Positions 1 through 7,015 are shown, counted from the stretch's first letter. The stretch: 8,435 nucleotides of DNA from Cellvibrionales bacterium (GCA_024645065.1 JAHEGP010000132.1:1-8435); one strand, 5' to 3'. The notes: generated from the letters alone by a model not told the origin. Program-made: numbers and translations.

Positions 1-962
1 TTGATCACCAGGTCGACGCCATGGATATCCAGTCCCCTGGCGGCAAGGTCAGTTGTAACCAGGACACGGGTAGATCCCTGGCGATAGTGGGACAGTATTC
101 GATTGCGCGTCGATTGCGGAATTTCGCCATGCAGTACGGCACTGCGCAGCTGGGAAGCATCGAGACTGCCACCCAGCTGGTCCGCCTGCAGGCGAGTGTT
201 GCAAAATACCAGCGCCTTGCGCCGTTCTTCATTTTGCAGTAGCCATTGCAGCAGGCGCTGTTTGTGCTGGCGATCATCGGCAAGGATGACCTGTTGGCGA
301 ATATCGGCATGTTGACCGCGCAGTGGATCTGTCTCAATCAGCTCAGGCTGCCGCAGCAATTGTTGCCCGATACCCCTCAATCCCTTGCGCTCCAGGGTGG
401 CGGACAATAACAGGGTCTGGCGTTGACGCGGGCACTGGTTGGCGATGTTCAGTACATCATCGCCAAAGCCCATATCCAGCATCCGATCGGCCTCATCGAT
501 CACCAATACAACCAGCTGCCGAAGTTCGGGCGATCCCTGCCCCAGGTGCTCCAGCAGGCGGCCGGGGGTCGCAACCACGATCTCCGGATTCTTGCGCAGT
601 AATGAGGCCTGGTGTTTGAAGTCGTCTCCGCCGGTCAGGCCGGTGACGCGCAGGGCGGTATCTTTGATCAACTGCCGGCATTGCCCGACCATCTGCTGTG
701 CCAGTTCTCGGGTGGGTACCAGCACCAGCGCCAATGTGCCGCCATCGCGCAATACATCGGGCTCCTGTTCCAGAATGCGCTGCAGGGTTGGCACCAGAAA
801 TGCCAGGGTTTTGCCACTGCCGGTGCGAGCGCTGACCAAAAGGTCCTTGCCACTGAGAGCCTGCGGAACAAGGCTGGCCTGGATGGGAGTCAGGTGTTCG
901 AAATTCAGTCCCAGCAGGCTCGCCTGCAGGCGGGGATGAAGCTTGAATTGACTAAATGGCAT
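1..962 (-). CDS. DEAD-box ATP-dependent RNA helicase (N-terminal 320 residues, 3' end outside window)
   Basis: This is a superfamily 2 RNA helicase that would remodel RNA in the cytoplasm, in ribosome assembly or mRNA turnover. The frame is open from the ATG at 962 to the left edge. Visible motifs are the Q motif TPIQ (residues 25-28), Walker A ARTGSGKT (45-52), PTRELAQQ (83-90), GG (111-112), TPGR (132-135), DEAD (156-159), SAT (187-189), ALVFCNT (250-256) and TTDLAARGLDI (303-313). The sequence breaks off just before motif VI (HRxGRxGR), so the rest of domain 2 and any C-terminal tail are missing. IDEADRMLDMGF followed by SATLE resembles SrmB, but RhlE-like proteins are close enough that I give no symbol. 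A weak GGGAA lies about 8 bases upstream of the ATG. The 191-bp gap to the upstream helicase-nuclease gene has one AT-rich patch (about 1106-1125), but I see no good promoter there and no clear terminator, so read-through from the repair operon is possible. Confidence 0.96.
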   Translation of the reverse strand, partial: MPFSQFKLHPRLQASLLGLNFEHLTPIQASLVPQALSGKDLLVSARTGSGKTLAFLVPTLQRILEQEPDVLRDGGTLALVLVPTRELAQQMVGQCRQLIKDTALRVTGLTGGDDFKHQASLLRKNPEIVVATPGRLLEHLGQGSPELRQLVVLVIDEADRMLDMGFGDDVLNIANQCPRQRQTLLLSATLERKGLRGIGQQLLRQPELIETDPLRGQHADIRQQVILADDRQHKQRLLQWLLQNEERRKALVFCNTRLQADQLGGSLDASQLRSAVLHGEIPQSTRNRILSHYRQGSTRVLVTTDLAARGLDIHGVDLVI

Positions 963-1153
963 AGACGGCTTCCCGCTGAGGTCTGGCGCTGCACTGTAGC
1001 ACTAGCCCCGGGATAGCTCCAGCATCCGGCTTGCAGCAGGTAGCGGATGACGAGTGCTTCACCGCTGTTATAGCGCGAATCGAGGCAGCAGGCCGTGCCA
1101 GAATATCATTTGTTTACATTAATGCCGTAGCCAGCATTGGGAATGCTCCGAGC

Positions 1154-3535
1154 TTACTGTGTATCGAGGGCTGCCATTTGAATGGGCTCGCCAGCAGTCC
1201 AAAAACCAGCCAGCCCAGTCTTGAGCTGGTGCTGGCTATTACACAGGCGGGGCTGCCAGTGGTCGGGAAGTAATGCAAGATACTGGCGCTGGGCGAAGCG
1301 CCGGTCCACCAGAATGACAATGCCGCGATCGGACTCGCAGCGTATGACCCGACCGGCAGCCTGCAATACCCGGCTGAGGCCCACAAATCGGTAGGCAAAG
1401 TCGAAGCCATTGAGCCCGTCATGATCAAAGTCCTGCCGGATCAGCTCCTGCTCGGTATTGAATCCGGGTAGCCCGACACCGATCACAATCGCGCCAATCA
1501 GCCTGTCTCCGTGATAGTCGATGCCCTCGCCAAAGATACCGCCCATAATCGCGAACCCCAGAGTTTGCTCTCCGCGCTGAAATTGCTGCAGGAATTGCTC
1601 CCGCATCGCATCGCTGGACTGCGGCTGCTGGCAAATCAGGGGTATGTCCGGGTATTTCTCCAAAAATTCCCCGGCAACCAGTTGCAGATATTGATGCGAG
1701 GGAAAAAACACCAGGTAGTTGCCCGGCCGGGATCGATACACCTGCTTTACCAGCTCGGCAATGGGGCCTATGGATTGCGCACGGTGCTGGTAGCGGGTAT
1801 CAATGCCGTGGTAAACAAAACTGCCCAGATGATTGCCGGGGAAGGGCGAGGGCAGGGTCAGGCTTCGGCATTTCGATCCCATCCCAAGCGCCTTTTGGTA
1901 AAAATCGGCAGGGCGCAGCGTAGCCGAAAATACCACCACCGCAGCAAAGTGCTGGTAGGACTGCTGCAGGTAGCCACCGGCATTCAGGCAGGCAAGCTTG
2001 CTTGTCAGTTGGCGAAATGAACCCCCTTTTTCGCGCCGGGTAATGCAGCGATGGTGGGAGCCAAAAAGCCCTGCAATATGGCGATAGCGATACAGGGCTC
2101 GCAGCCAATCCGCCAGTTCCGGCAGTGGCCTGGTGGCATTGGCCGCATCCCGTGCCAGAGTGTCGAACAAACGATCGATCGCTCGACAAATAGCTGCCGG
2201 TGGGCTGTCACTGACCTGCTCCTGGACATCCTGGACATCCTGGTCGCCCTGGCTGCGATCCAGCGCGCGACTTACGGCGGCGAGCTTGCGGCCCAGGGCG
2301 GGCCTCGATGTCTTGCAGCCGGCAGCTGCAAGCCGGGCATCGCTGCGCGATAACTGTGCAGAGTGCATTTGACGCGCCCGCTCTACCAGGTTGTGCGCTT
2401 CATCGACGATCAGGGCAATTCTTTCGTCGGCCTCGGCAAAATAACCAAGGCTCACGAGGGGGTCGAACACGTAGTTGTAATCGCAGATGACCAGGGTGGA
2501 CCAGGGGAGCATTTGCAGCGCCAGCTCGAATGGGCACAGCTGGTATTGGTCTGCCACTGCTGCAATCGCCCTGCTGTTCATGATGCCGGACTCGATCAGC
2601 TGCCGTCGTGCCCCTGGCAAGCGGTCAAAAAAGCCGATGGTTCTGGGGCACGGGTCCTTCGGGTCGAGCTGACAATCGCCATTCTGGCAAGGGCAGGCCA
2701 TGGCTTTGGCCTGCAGCACCAGGGTTGGCAATTGCAGGCCGGCGTCTCGCATCAACTCTACGGTATCCCAGGCAACCTGGCGCCCGGAATTTTTGGCGGT
2801 GAGATACACGATTTTGTCGATGTGATCGTGTCCCAGCGCCTTGATTGCGGGAAACAGTGCGCTGACGGTCTTGCCAATGCCGGTGGGTGCTTCGCACAGC
2901 AGCTCACTGCCATCACGCAGGCAACGAAATACGGCAGCAGCCATGGCGCGCTGGCCGCTCCTGAAATCGCCAAAGGGAAAACGCAGCGCCTGGGCGGATT
3001 GGCGATTAGCGAGCTCTAATTCAGTGATGATCTGCTGCCAGTGCAAATACCTGTCCAGGGCAGCATTACAAAATTCCTCCAGTGTCTTGCAATCGAATTC
3101 GATAGACTGCTGGTGGCTGTGCTGGTTGAGCAGGTCGTACCAGATCATGCTTAACCGGATGCGCTGTGCCGGAAACATTCGCAAATAACAAAACCCATAG
3201 ACCTTCAACTGCGACCAATGCCGCTCAGTTTGTGAGGATGGCAAGCATGCCGGATCGCCATAGCAGGTCTTGATTTCAGCGATGACCGCTACTTCGCTGT
3301 CTGACTTTAACAGATCAACTCTGCCGCGAAGATCTACTTCGTAACCCGCTCGCAGCAGCGTGGTACCGACTTCGATTTCTGGCTGGTATTCGCCGGCTAG
3401 CTGCTTTTGCAGAGCCTGGTGGGCACGGATGCCTTCGCTTGCGCTTGGCCCGGGCGACGGCCCCGACGCGAGGTCGCCGCTGCGACAGGCGAAGTCAACC
3501 AGCTTCCCGACGCCGATCCGCAGGGGACTGTTCAC
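1154..3535 (-). CDS. Cas4/RecB-like nuclease fused to XPD/DinG-type Fe-S DNA helicase
   Basis: This 793-residue protein is predicted to unwind DNA and probably to cut it. Residues about 30-120 carry a PD-(D/E)xK core: RGRVD with Asp74, EIK with Glu87 and Lys89, then QLKVY with Gln109 and Tyr113, the Cas4/RecB order. The helicase part has Walker A APTGIGKT (216-223), a cysteine group Cys281/283, Cys288, Cys296 and Cys334 (the last in LCPFEL) suited to a 4Fe-4S cluster as in XPD and DinG, DEAH (378-381), SAT (537-539), GEGID (669-673) and motif VI QAAGRVIR (725-732). All core motifs look intact. The frame extends upstream to an ATG at 3601, but that would overlap the upstream gene by 70 bp. I prefer the GTG at 3535: it overlaps the upstream TGA as GTGA, and homologues, as I recall them, begin close to this point. 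This predicts translational coupling to the FAN1-type nuclease. Domain assignment is secure; nuclease activity is inferred. Confidence 0.93.
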   Translation of the reverse strand: MNSPLRIGVGKLVDFACRSGDLASGPSPGPSASEGIRAHQALQKQLAGEYQPEIEVGTTLLRAGYEVDLRGRVDLLKSDSEVAVIAEIKTCYGDPACLPSSQTERHWSQLKVYGFCYLRMFPAQRIRLSMIWYDLLNQHSHQQSIEFDCKTLEEFCNAALDRYLHWQQIITELELANRQSAQALRFPFGDFRSGQRAMAAAVFRCLRDGSELLCEAPTGIGKTVSALFPAIKALGHDHIDKIVYLTAKNSGRQVAWDTVELMRDAGLQLPTLVLQAKAMACPCQNGDCQLDPKDPCPRTIGFFDRLPGARRQLIESGIMNSRAIAAVADQYQLCPFELALQMLPWSTLVICDYNYVFDPLVSLGYFAEADERIALIVDEAHNLVERARQMHSAQLSRSDARLAAAGCKTSRPALGRKLAAVSRALDRSQGDQDVQDVQEQVSDSPPAAICRAIDRLFDTLARDAANATRPLPELADWLRALYRYRHIAGLFGSHHRCITRREKGGSFRQLTSKLACLNAGGYLQQSYQHFAAVVVFSATLRPADFYQKALGMGSKCRSLTLPSPFPGNHLGSFVYHGIDTRYQHRAQSIGPIAELVKQVYRSRPGNYLVFFPSHQYLQLVAGEFLEKYPDIPLICQQPQSSDAMREQFLQQFQRGEQTLGFAIMGGIFGEGIDYHGDRLIGAIVIGVGLPGFNTEQELIRQDFDHDGLNGFDFAYRFVGLSRVLQAAGRVIRCESDRGIVILVDRRFAQRQYLALLPDHWQPRLCNSQHQLKTGLAGFWTAGEPIQMAALDTQ

Positions 3536-5163
3536 GCCGCCAGCCAGTCCACGTGCAGGACGCGGTGGGGAATCGATTGCGTGGCAAAAAACGCCAGCCA
3601 CCGCCGCTGGTTTTTTTGCAGGCGATCCCCCGGGCCTTTCACTTCAATCCACTCGTAGCCACCTTCGCTGGGAAAATGGACCAGGTCTGGCATGCCGCTG
3701 CGGTGCTGTTTCAGGTCACTTAGCAGGCGTCGCAGCATCACCTGCCAATGATCGAGGGGAATCCGCTCCAGCGCCTGGCGTAGCAATGTCTCGCTTAAAC
3801 CTGACCAGTTCACCAGCGGGTTGCTGATACCGTATTTGCTTTCGAAACGCGCCAATACGATCTTTGCCATGGCGCCGGGATTCGTGGTCTCGCTCAGGCG
3901 TCGCTGTAGTAATTGACCGCGACGGCTGATAAAACCGGGATCGTAAAAATCGCTCGGGGCTGCTTGGAACGGGTTAAAAAAGGCGCCGCGAACCGGGGCA
4001 AAGACAATGTCCCAGATCAACAGGCCCAGCATACCGTTCAGCAGACTGTTCTCGACATAGTGGCAGTCGCCATCGGCGGCGAGATGGTGAGCGCTGGCCA
4101 GTTCTACCCTGATCCCTGCGGCCTTGAGTTCCAGGCGTTGCAGCGGCGGCTGGTAGCGCTGCGGTGACGGCCAGTCAATACCTTTTTTCCTGGCCTGGCG
4201 ATAGCCGAATTCGGCGGCGAAATGGCGCTCCGCCTCGTTTGCGGGTGCAGCTATCATCGCCTTGCACAATTGCAGTGATCCTGCCAGGTCCCCCCGCGCG
4301 GCCAGAATCCTCGCGCAGCGCTCCCGTGCCGGCGGCTGCTGCAACTGGCGATAGATGTCCAGTGCCTGCTGGGCAGCACCAAGGCGCTCCAGTTGACGTG
4401 CCAGGGTATTGCCCAGGCGTTGCAGGCGGCGGTTCAGAACAGGATCGTCCGCTTGCATTGGAGGCAGCTCCTGCCACAGCGTCAGGATAGTCGCGGTATC
4501 GCTTTGCAGCACCGCGTCGAGTTGTTCGACGCTGCGGTAGTATTGCAGGTGCTGGTCGATCTGTGCTCGCTGGTAAAACAGCAACTGCCGTTGCTCCAGC
4601 GGGTAATTTTCGTAACGAAAAAGACCCAGATCCCGCAGTACGAAATCGGTCAGGTCCTGGCGTAGATTGCCGAAAAAGCAGAGCTTGAAGGTAGTGAAAA
4701 GGTCGCTGTCGAGCACCCGGTAAACCACTTCTCCTGACAGCAGCCTGGAAATGATCGTCGGGTGCCCCCGGGGATCGCTGTCGAGCCCTTGCAGCAGAAC
4801 CCCGCGCCCCGGGGAGGGAGACAGCTCCAGCCGATGGCAAATATCTGCCTTGGTCAAAAGGGCACATGCCTGCTCCAGACCAAGCTTTGGGTTGCGTTCA
4901 AGTAGTTGATTGCATGCCAGGATGTCAGCGGCAGCGGGGACGTTGCCAATTTCCGGGTAGGTCAGCTTGCGCTGCAAAAAGTACTCGCCCCGGCGCGAGA
5001 GTAGCCGCACATACAGCATTTGTGCCTCCCGGGGCATGCCTGTGAGGCGGCGATGGAACCCTTGTTCCCGGGCATTGAGCAGCGGCCAGTAGCGTTCGGC
5101 GACAAAATCGAGCAACTGTCGAAAGTTGTCCAGGTAATAGTCAGCGGGCAGTTGGTGGGGCAT
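3532..5163 (-). CDS. FAN1-type VRR-NUC structure-specific nuclease
   Basis: This 543-residue protein resembles bacterial FAN1, a structure-specific nuclease that cuts 5' flap DNA; human FAN1 acts in interstrand-crosslink repair. The C-terminal VRR-NUC domain (about 365-543) holds the expected metal-binding set: Glu371 in VEN, Asp493 in MPDL, Glu507 and Lys509 in EVKG, and Gln518 in DRLQKNQ. The N-terminal part (YYLDNFRQLL at 9-18, then a helical region including KLTYPEIGNV at 66-75) matches the family's DNA-binding half. Residues about 235-310 look like helical TPR-type repeats. Length is close to the roughly 560 residues of the Pseudomonas protein; the ubiquitin-binding zinc finger of the human enzyme is absent, as in other bacteria. 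The ATG at 5163 is the first start after an in-frame TAA and has no Shine-Dalgarno sequence. The promoter and LexA-like site lie immediately upstream. It is the first gene of an operon with the helicase-nuclease. Confidence 0.95.
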   Translation of the reverse strand: MPHQLPADYYLDNFRQLLDFVAERYWPLLNAREQGFHRRLTGMPREAQMLYVRLLSRRGEYFLQRKLTYPEIGNVPAAADILACNQLLERNPKLGLEQACALLTKADICHRLELSPSPGRGVLLQGLDSDPRGHPTIISRLLSGEVVYRVLDSDLFTTFKLCFFGNLRQDLTDFVLRDLGLFRYENYPLEQRQLLFYQRAQIDQHLQYYRSVEQLDAVLQSDTATILTLWQELPPMQADDPVLNRRLQRLGNTLARQLERLGAAQQALDIYRQLQQPPARERCARILAARGDLAGSLQLCKAMIAAPANEAERHFAAEFGYRQARKKGIDWPSPQRYQPPLQRLELKAAGIRVELASAHHLAADGDCHYVENSLLNGMLGLLIWDIVFAPVRGAFFNPFQAAPSDFYDPGFISRRGQLLQRRLSETTNPGAMAKIVLARFESKYGISNPLVNWSGLSETLLRQALERIPLDHWQVMLRRLLSDLKQHRSGMPDLVHFPSEGGYEWIEVKGPGDRLQKNQRRWLAFFATQSIPHRVLHVDWLAA

Positions 5164-5172
5164 GCAATGCAG

Positions 5173-5200
5173 ATTTTAGACAGGTGAAGGGCTGTACAAA
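5173..5200 (-). promoter_or_regulatory. Candidate promoter of the nuclease/helicase operon
   Basis: On the minus strand TAAAAT (5178-5173) is a good -10 hexamer. TTTGTA (5200-5195) sits 16 bases upstream as a weak -35; TTGTAC with a 15-base gap is the alternative. Transcription would begin near 5166, only about three bases before the ATG at 5163, implying a leaderless or nearly leaderless mRNA, consistent with the missing Shine-Dalgarno sequence. Confidence 0.45.
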
Positions 5201-5207
5201 TATACAT
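5192..5207. promoter_or_regulatory. Candidate LexA (SOS) box upstream of the FAN1-type nuclease gene
   Basis: The plus strand reads CTGTACAAATATACAT. It fits CTGT-N8-ACAG with one arm exact, one mismatch in the other arm (ACAT) and an AT-rich centre. It agrees at 14 of 16 positions with the Pseudomonas-type consensus CTGTATAAATATACAG as I recall it, and 13 of 16 with the E. coli form read on the minus strand. It lies 28 bases upstream of the nuclease ATG and overlaps the probable -35 element, a position where LexA would block transcription. Regulation of a DNA-repair gene makes this plausible; LexA binding is inferred. Confidence 0.6.
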
Positions 5208-5310
5208 CTATTGCCGGAAAATGCAATCGAACTTCAGCCGCTGGAAAAAGGGCTGGCGCTTTGCTGTGGCGCGACCCGGATATTGATTGCAGGCCGCGGT
5301 TGCCGCCCAT

Positions 5311-5397
5311 GGCTGGTCGCGCAAGCCCGGCCGGTCAACCGGTGGGTGCGCGGGTATTCGCGACCAGCCCATTCACCGGGCCTGCGACCAGCGCTGG
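5311..5397. repeat. Intergenic cluster of inverted and direct repeats
   Basis: GGCTGGTCGCG (5311-5321) is the exact reverse complement of CGCGACCAGCC (5359-5369), an 11-bp perfect inverted repeat around a 37-base loop. The loop contains a smaller hairpin, CCGG-TCAA-CCGG (5331-5342). A third copy of the core, GCGACCAGC, lies at 5384-5392 in direct orientation to the one at 5360-5368, 24 bases away. The palindrome CCAGCGCTGG (5388-5397) adjoins it. The cluster lies just past the stop of the DUF6316-like gene, so on the minus strand it could act as a transcription-ending or mRNA-stabilising structure, but there is no T-tract. A REP-like element is another possibility. Confidence 0.6.
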
Positions 5398-5420
5398 CTA
5401 CTCGGCTGCCGGATAAACGG

Positions 5421-5648
5421 CTAGACCACTATTTTCAGCGAGTTGATGATACTCTGCTCGCTAGTGTTGAACAGGCGGCAGGATATCATCTCGATGTAGC
5501 GCGTGACGCCCGCCTCAGCCTTGGCCTTGGTGGGATAGGGGCCCTCAATGGTCTGCTCGCGGGTGGCAAAATGCCACTGGCCGTTGGTTTGGAAGTAGCG
5601 ATCAGAGCGAAAGTAATGCTGCTTGAGGTCTCCTGCACGCACCTGCAT
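5421..5648 (-). CDS. DUF6316-like small conserved protein
   Basis: A 75-residue soluble protein with no signal peptide or membrane segment. The pattern RSDRYF (14-19), NGQWHFATRE (22-31), then EGPYPTKAKAEAGVTRYI (35-52) resembles small gammaproteobacterial proteins annotated as DUF6316, in which RSDRFF, an aromatic-rich WYFxTRE strand and GPF followed by an alanine/glutamate-rich helix recur. The function of that family is not known to me. The C-terminal 23 residues (one cysteine, then a Ser/Asn/Ile-rich tail) look lineage-specific. The start is well supported by the ribosome binding site at 5656-5660. It is probably transcribed alone, with repeats directly after its stop and 257 bp before the next minus-strand gene. 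The family name is from memory; that this is a real gene is more secure. Confidence 0.82.
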   Translation of the reverse strand: MQVRAGDLKQHYFRSDRYFQTNGQWHFATREQTIEGPYPTKAKAEAGVTRYIEMISCRLFNTSEQSIINSLKIVV

Positions 5649-5655
5649 GGATTGT

Positions 5656-5660
5656 CTCCT
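5656..5660 (-). promoter_or_regulatory. Ribosome binding site of the DUF6316-like gene
   Basis: AGGAG on the minus strand, inside AAAAAGGAGAC, lies seven bases before the ATG at 5648. It is the strongest Shine-Dalgarno sequence in the window. It fixes the start and argues that this frame is translated rather than the longer plus-strand frame opposite it. Confidence 0.85.
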
Positions 5661-5902
5661 TTTTGTTGTCGGTGAGCGGATTAAGCCGGGGCCACGTCTG
5701 CTGTGCGATAGCTCCAGTGTTCTGCCTGGCCGGTGTAAGGTGGCCTGGCGTGAAGGACATGCAAGTGTTACGCCAAAAAATAAATAGCTAATAAATACAG
5801 TGCGTTATGGTTTTTCAACGACAATCAGGGTAACGATTTTGGGCAAAGTGATAAATTTTTCGACACCAACCCATCACTGCCTGTGCCCCGGCGGGGCTTC
5901 CC
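5661..5902. other. Divergent intergenic spacer with AT-rich core
   Basis: This spacer separates the minus-strand DUF6316-like gene from the plus-strand transporter, so it should hold both promoters. The AT-rich core is about 5771-5860. For the minus strand, TTGAAA (5818-5813) with TATTTA (5797-5792) is possible, but the 15-base spacing is short. I find no convincing plus-strand promoter. GCCCCG-G-CGGGGC (5885-5897) is a perfect GC palindrome just before the transporter's ribosome binding site; it could fold in the mRNA leader and affect translation. Confidence 0.4.
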
Positions 5903-5906
5903 GGAG
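5903..5906 (+). promoter_or_regulatory. Ribosome binding site deciding the transporter start
   Basis: GGAG is six bases before the ATG at 5913. This favours that ATG over the in-frame GTG at 5883, which would add ten residues (MPRRGFPETP) encoded by the leader palindrome and the Shine-Dalgarno itself. Confidence 0.75.
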
Positions 5907-5912
5907 ACGCCC

Positions 5913-6800
5913 ATGAGCGAGCCGCGATTCCTGCAGGCGGAACTCAGCCTGGTGCTGGTAACCATCATCGCCGCAATTGGCTGGGTGTTGTCGAAGTATG
6001 CGCTCCAGGAATTTGCCCCCTTTACTTTTATTTCCCTGCGGTTTTTGCTGGCTGGCCTGGTGCTATTGGCCCTGGCCTGGCCCCAACTGGCGGTCGTATC
6101 GTGGCAGCAAGTCGTGCGCAGTATCGCGACCGGCGCGGTAATGGGGTGCTCTATGCTGATCTGGGTGCTGGCCCTGCAGCGCACGGAATATGTCGGGGTC
6201 GGCGCCTTCATCATCAGTCTCAACGTGGTGGCGGTGCCACTGATTGGTCGCCTGCTGTTTCGCCAGGGTATCAGCCCCCGGCTGATGCTGGCCTTGCTGC
6301 CGGCATTAATGGGACTGGCGATGATTTCGCTGGACGATGGCTTCGGCCTGGCACCGGCCCAGTGGTTGTTTGTGGCCGCCATGCTCGGCTTCGCCGTGCA
6401 TCTAAACCTTAGCAGCACCTTCGTGCGCAACGTGCCTTCGCTGCTATTGTCAGCGCTGCAGTTGCTGACCACCGGTGTTATCGCCGGGGTGGCCGCGCTG
6501 CTTTCGGAGCAGTGGCAAGCGGGAATTACCGCGAGTGGCTGGTGGATACTGGTTTGCTCGGCCCTGTTTGCAACCAGCCTGCGCTTCGCGATCCAGTTCA
6601 AGGTTATGCAGAAAATCAGTGCCAGTCACGCCAGCATGATATTTCTTTTCGAGCCGGTGTGGACCGCGACTCTGTCAGCATGGGTGCTGGGTGAGCGGAT
6701 GTCGACGGCGCAACTGGTCGGCTGTGGGCTGATCCTGGCTGCACTGCTGATCTACCGCTTGCAGGCAATCAGGAGCCTGTGGCTTTACTTTCGTCACTAG
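5913..6800 (+). CDS. EamA/DMT-superfamily transporter
   Basis: This 295-residue inner-membrane protein has ten predicted helices, roughly at residues 10-30, 37-57, 68-88, 96-113, 124-140, 149-168, 177-197, 210-228, 240-260 and 268-284. It is built from two EamA repeats of five helices, the usual size and layout of drug/metabolite transporters. The first repeat carries YALQEFAPFTFISLRF and the second the typical SHASMIFLFEPVWTATLSAW followed by LGERMSTAQLVGCGLILAAL. Members export amino acids, other metabolites or drugs; the substrate cannot be told from sequence. It is the only plus-strand gene here, apparently a single-gene transcript flanked by a divergent spacer and a convergent spacer. 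The family call is secure; no gene symbol is justified. Confidence 0.94.
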   Translation: MSEPRFLQAELSLVLVTIIAAIGWVLSKYALQEFAPFTFISLRFLLAGLVLLALAWPQLAVVSWQQVVRSIATGAVMGCSMLIWVLALQRTEYVGVGAFIISLNVVAVPLIGRLLFRQGISPRLMLALLPALMGLAMISLDDGFGLAPAQWLFVAAMLGFAVHLNLSSTFVRNVPSLLLSALQLLTTGVIAGVAALLSEQWQAGITASGWWILVCSALFATSLRFAIQFKVMQKISASHASMIFLFEPVWTATLSAWVLGERMSTAQLVGCGLILAALLIYRLQAIRSLWLYFRH

Positions 6801-7015
6801 CCGGGGTCGTGCAGAGATGGCTGCTCGCGAGCGCCGGGGTAGCCATAGCTGCGTTGGAGTAAGCACCCGCCTCAGCTCGGCGAGATCAAGGGAGCTCCAG
6901 GCAACGCCGCATGAAGACAGCCTGTTGCCGGCCCTGAAGCCGACGCTATGCCTCCATCCAGGCCTGTAAAGGGAATCTATCGCTGTGCTGGTGCACCATT
7001 CGGGCTGTCGCAGTC
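6801..7015. other. Convergent intergenic spacer with weak hairpins
   Basis: The transporter and the exported-protein gene end toward each other across this 215-bp gap, so a terminator is expected. ATGGCT (6817-6822) can pair with AGCCAT (6841-6846) around the palindrome GCTCGCGAGC (6823-6832), and GGCAAC (6900-6905) can pair with GTTGCC (6924-6929) around an 18-base loop. Neither is followed by a T-tract on either strand, so a classic intrinsic terminator is not shown. I see no gene in it. Confidence 0.35.

Noticed and set aside
439..939. Plus-strand frame of 166 codons opposite the DEAD-box helicase
   Set aside because: Antisense to strongly conserved helicase motifs; Ser/Arg/Cys-rich with no family resemblance.
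1133..1147. AGCATT-GGG-AATGCT hairpin just past the helicase-nuclease stop, as a terminator
   Set aside because: The stem is only 6 bp with a 3-base loop and no T-tract follows on the minus strand, so it is too weak to call.
2363..3019. Plus-strand frame of 218 codons opposite the helicase core
   Set aside because: It lies entirely antisense to conserved helicase motifs, with no recognisable domain and no ribosome binding site.
3536..3601. Upstream ATG extension of the helicase-nuclease gene
   Set aside because: It would add 22 Pro/Arg/Gly-rich residues and overlap the nuclease gene by 70 bp. The GTGA overlap at 3532-3535 is the more natural start.
4175..4867. Minus-strand frame of 230 codons inside the FAN1-type nuclease gene
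   Set aside because: It is an out-of-frame shadow on the same strand, rich in Arg, Ala, Gly and Pro, with no family features.
5184..5675. Plus-strand frame of 163 codons across the SOS region and opposite the DUF6316-like gene
   Set aside because: It starts with a GTG inside the promoter area, reads through the repeat cluster, and its second half is antisense to a gene with a strong ribosome binding site and a recognisable family pattern. The translation has no family features.
5785..5800. Second LexA-like site (CTGTATTTATTA on the minus strand) upstream of the DUF6316-like gene
   Set aside because: Only one arm is present; the other arm reads GCTA instead of ACAG.
5825..6601. Minus-strand frame of 258 codons opposite the transporter
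   Set aside because: It is antisense to a clear ten-helix EamA protein. The Ser/Thr/Arg-rich translation is typical of an antisense frame.
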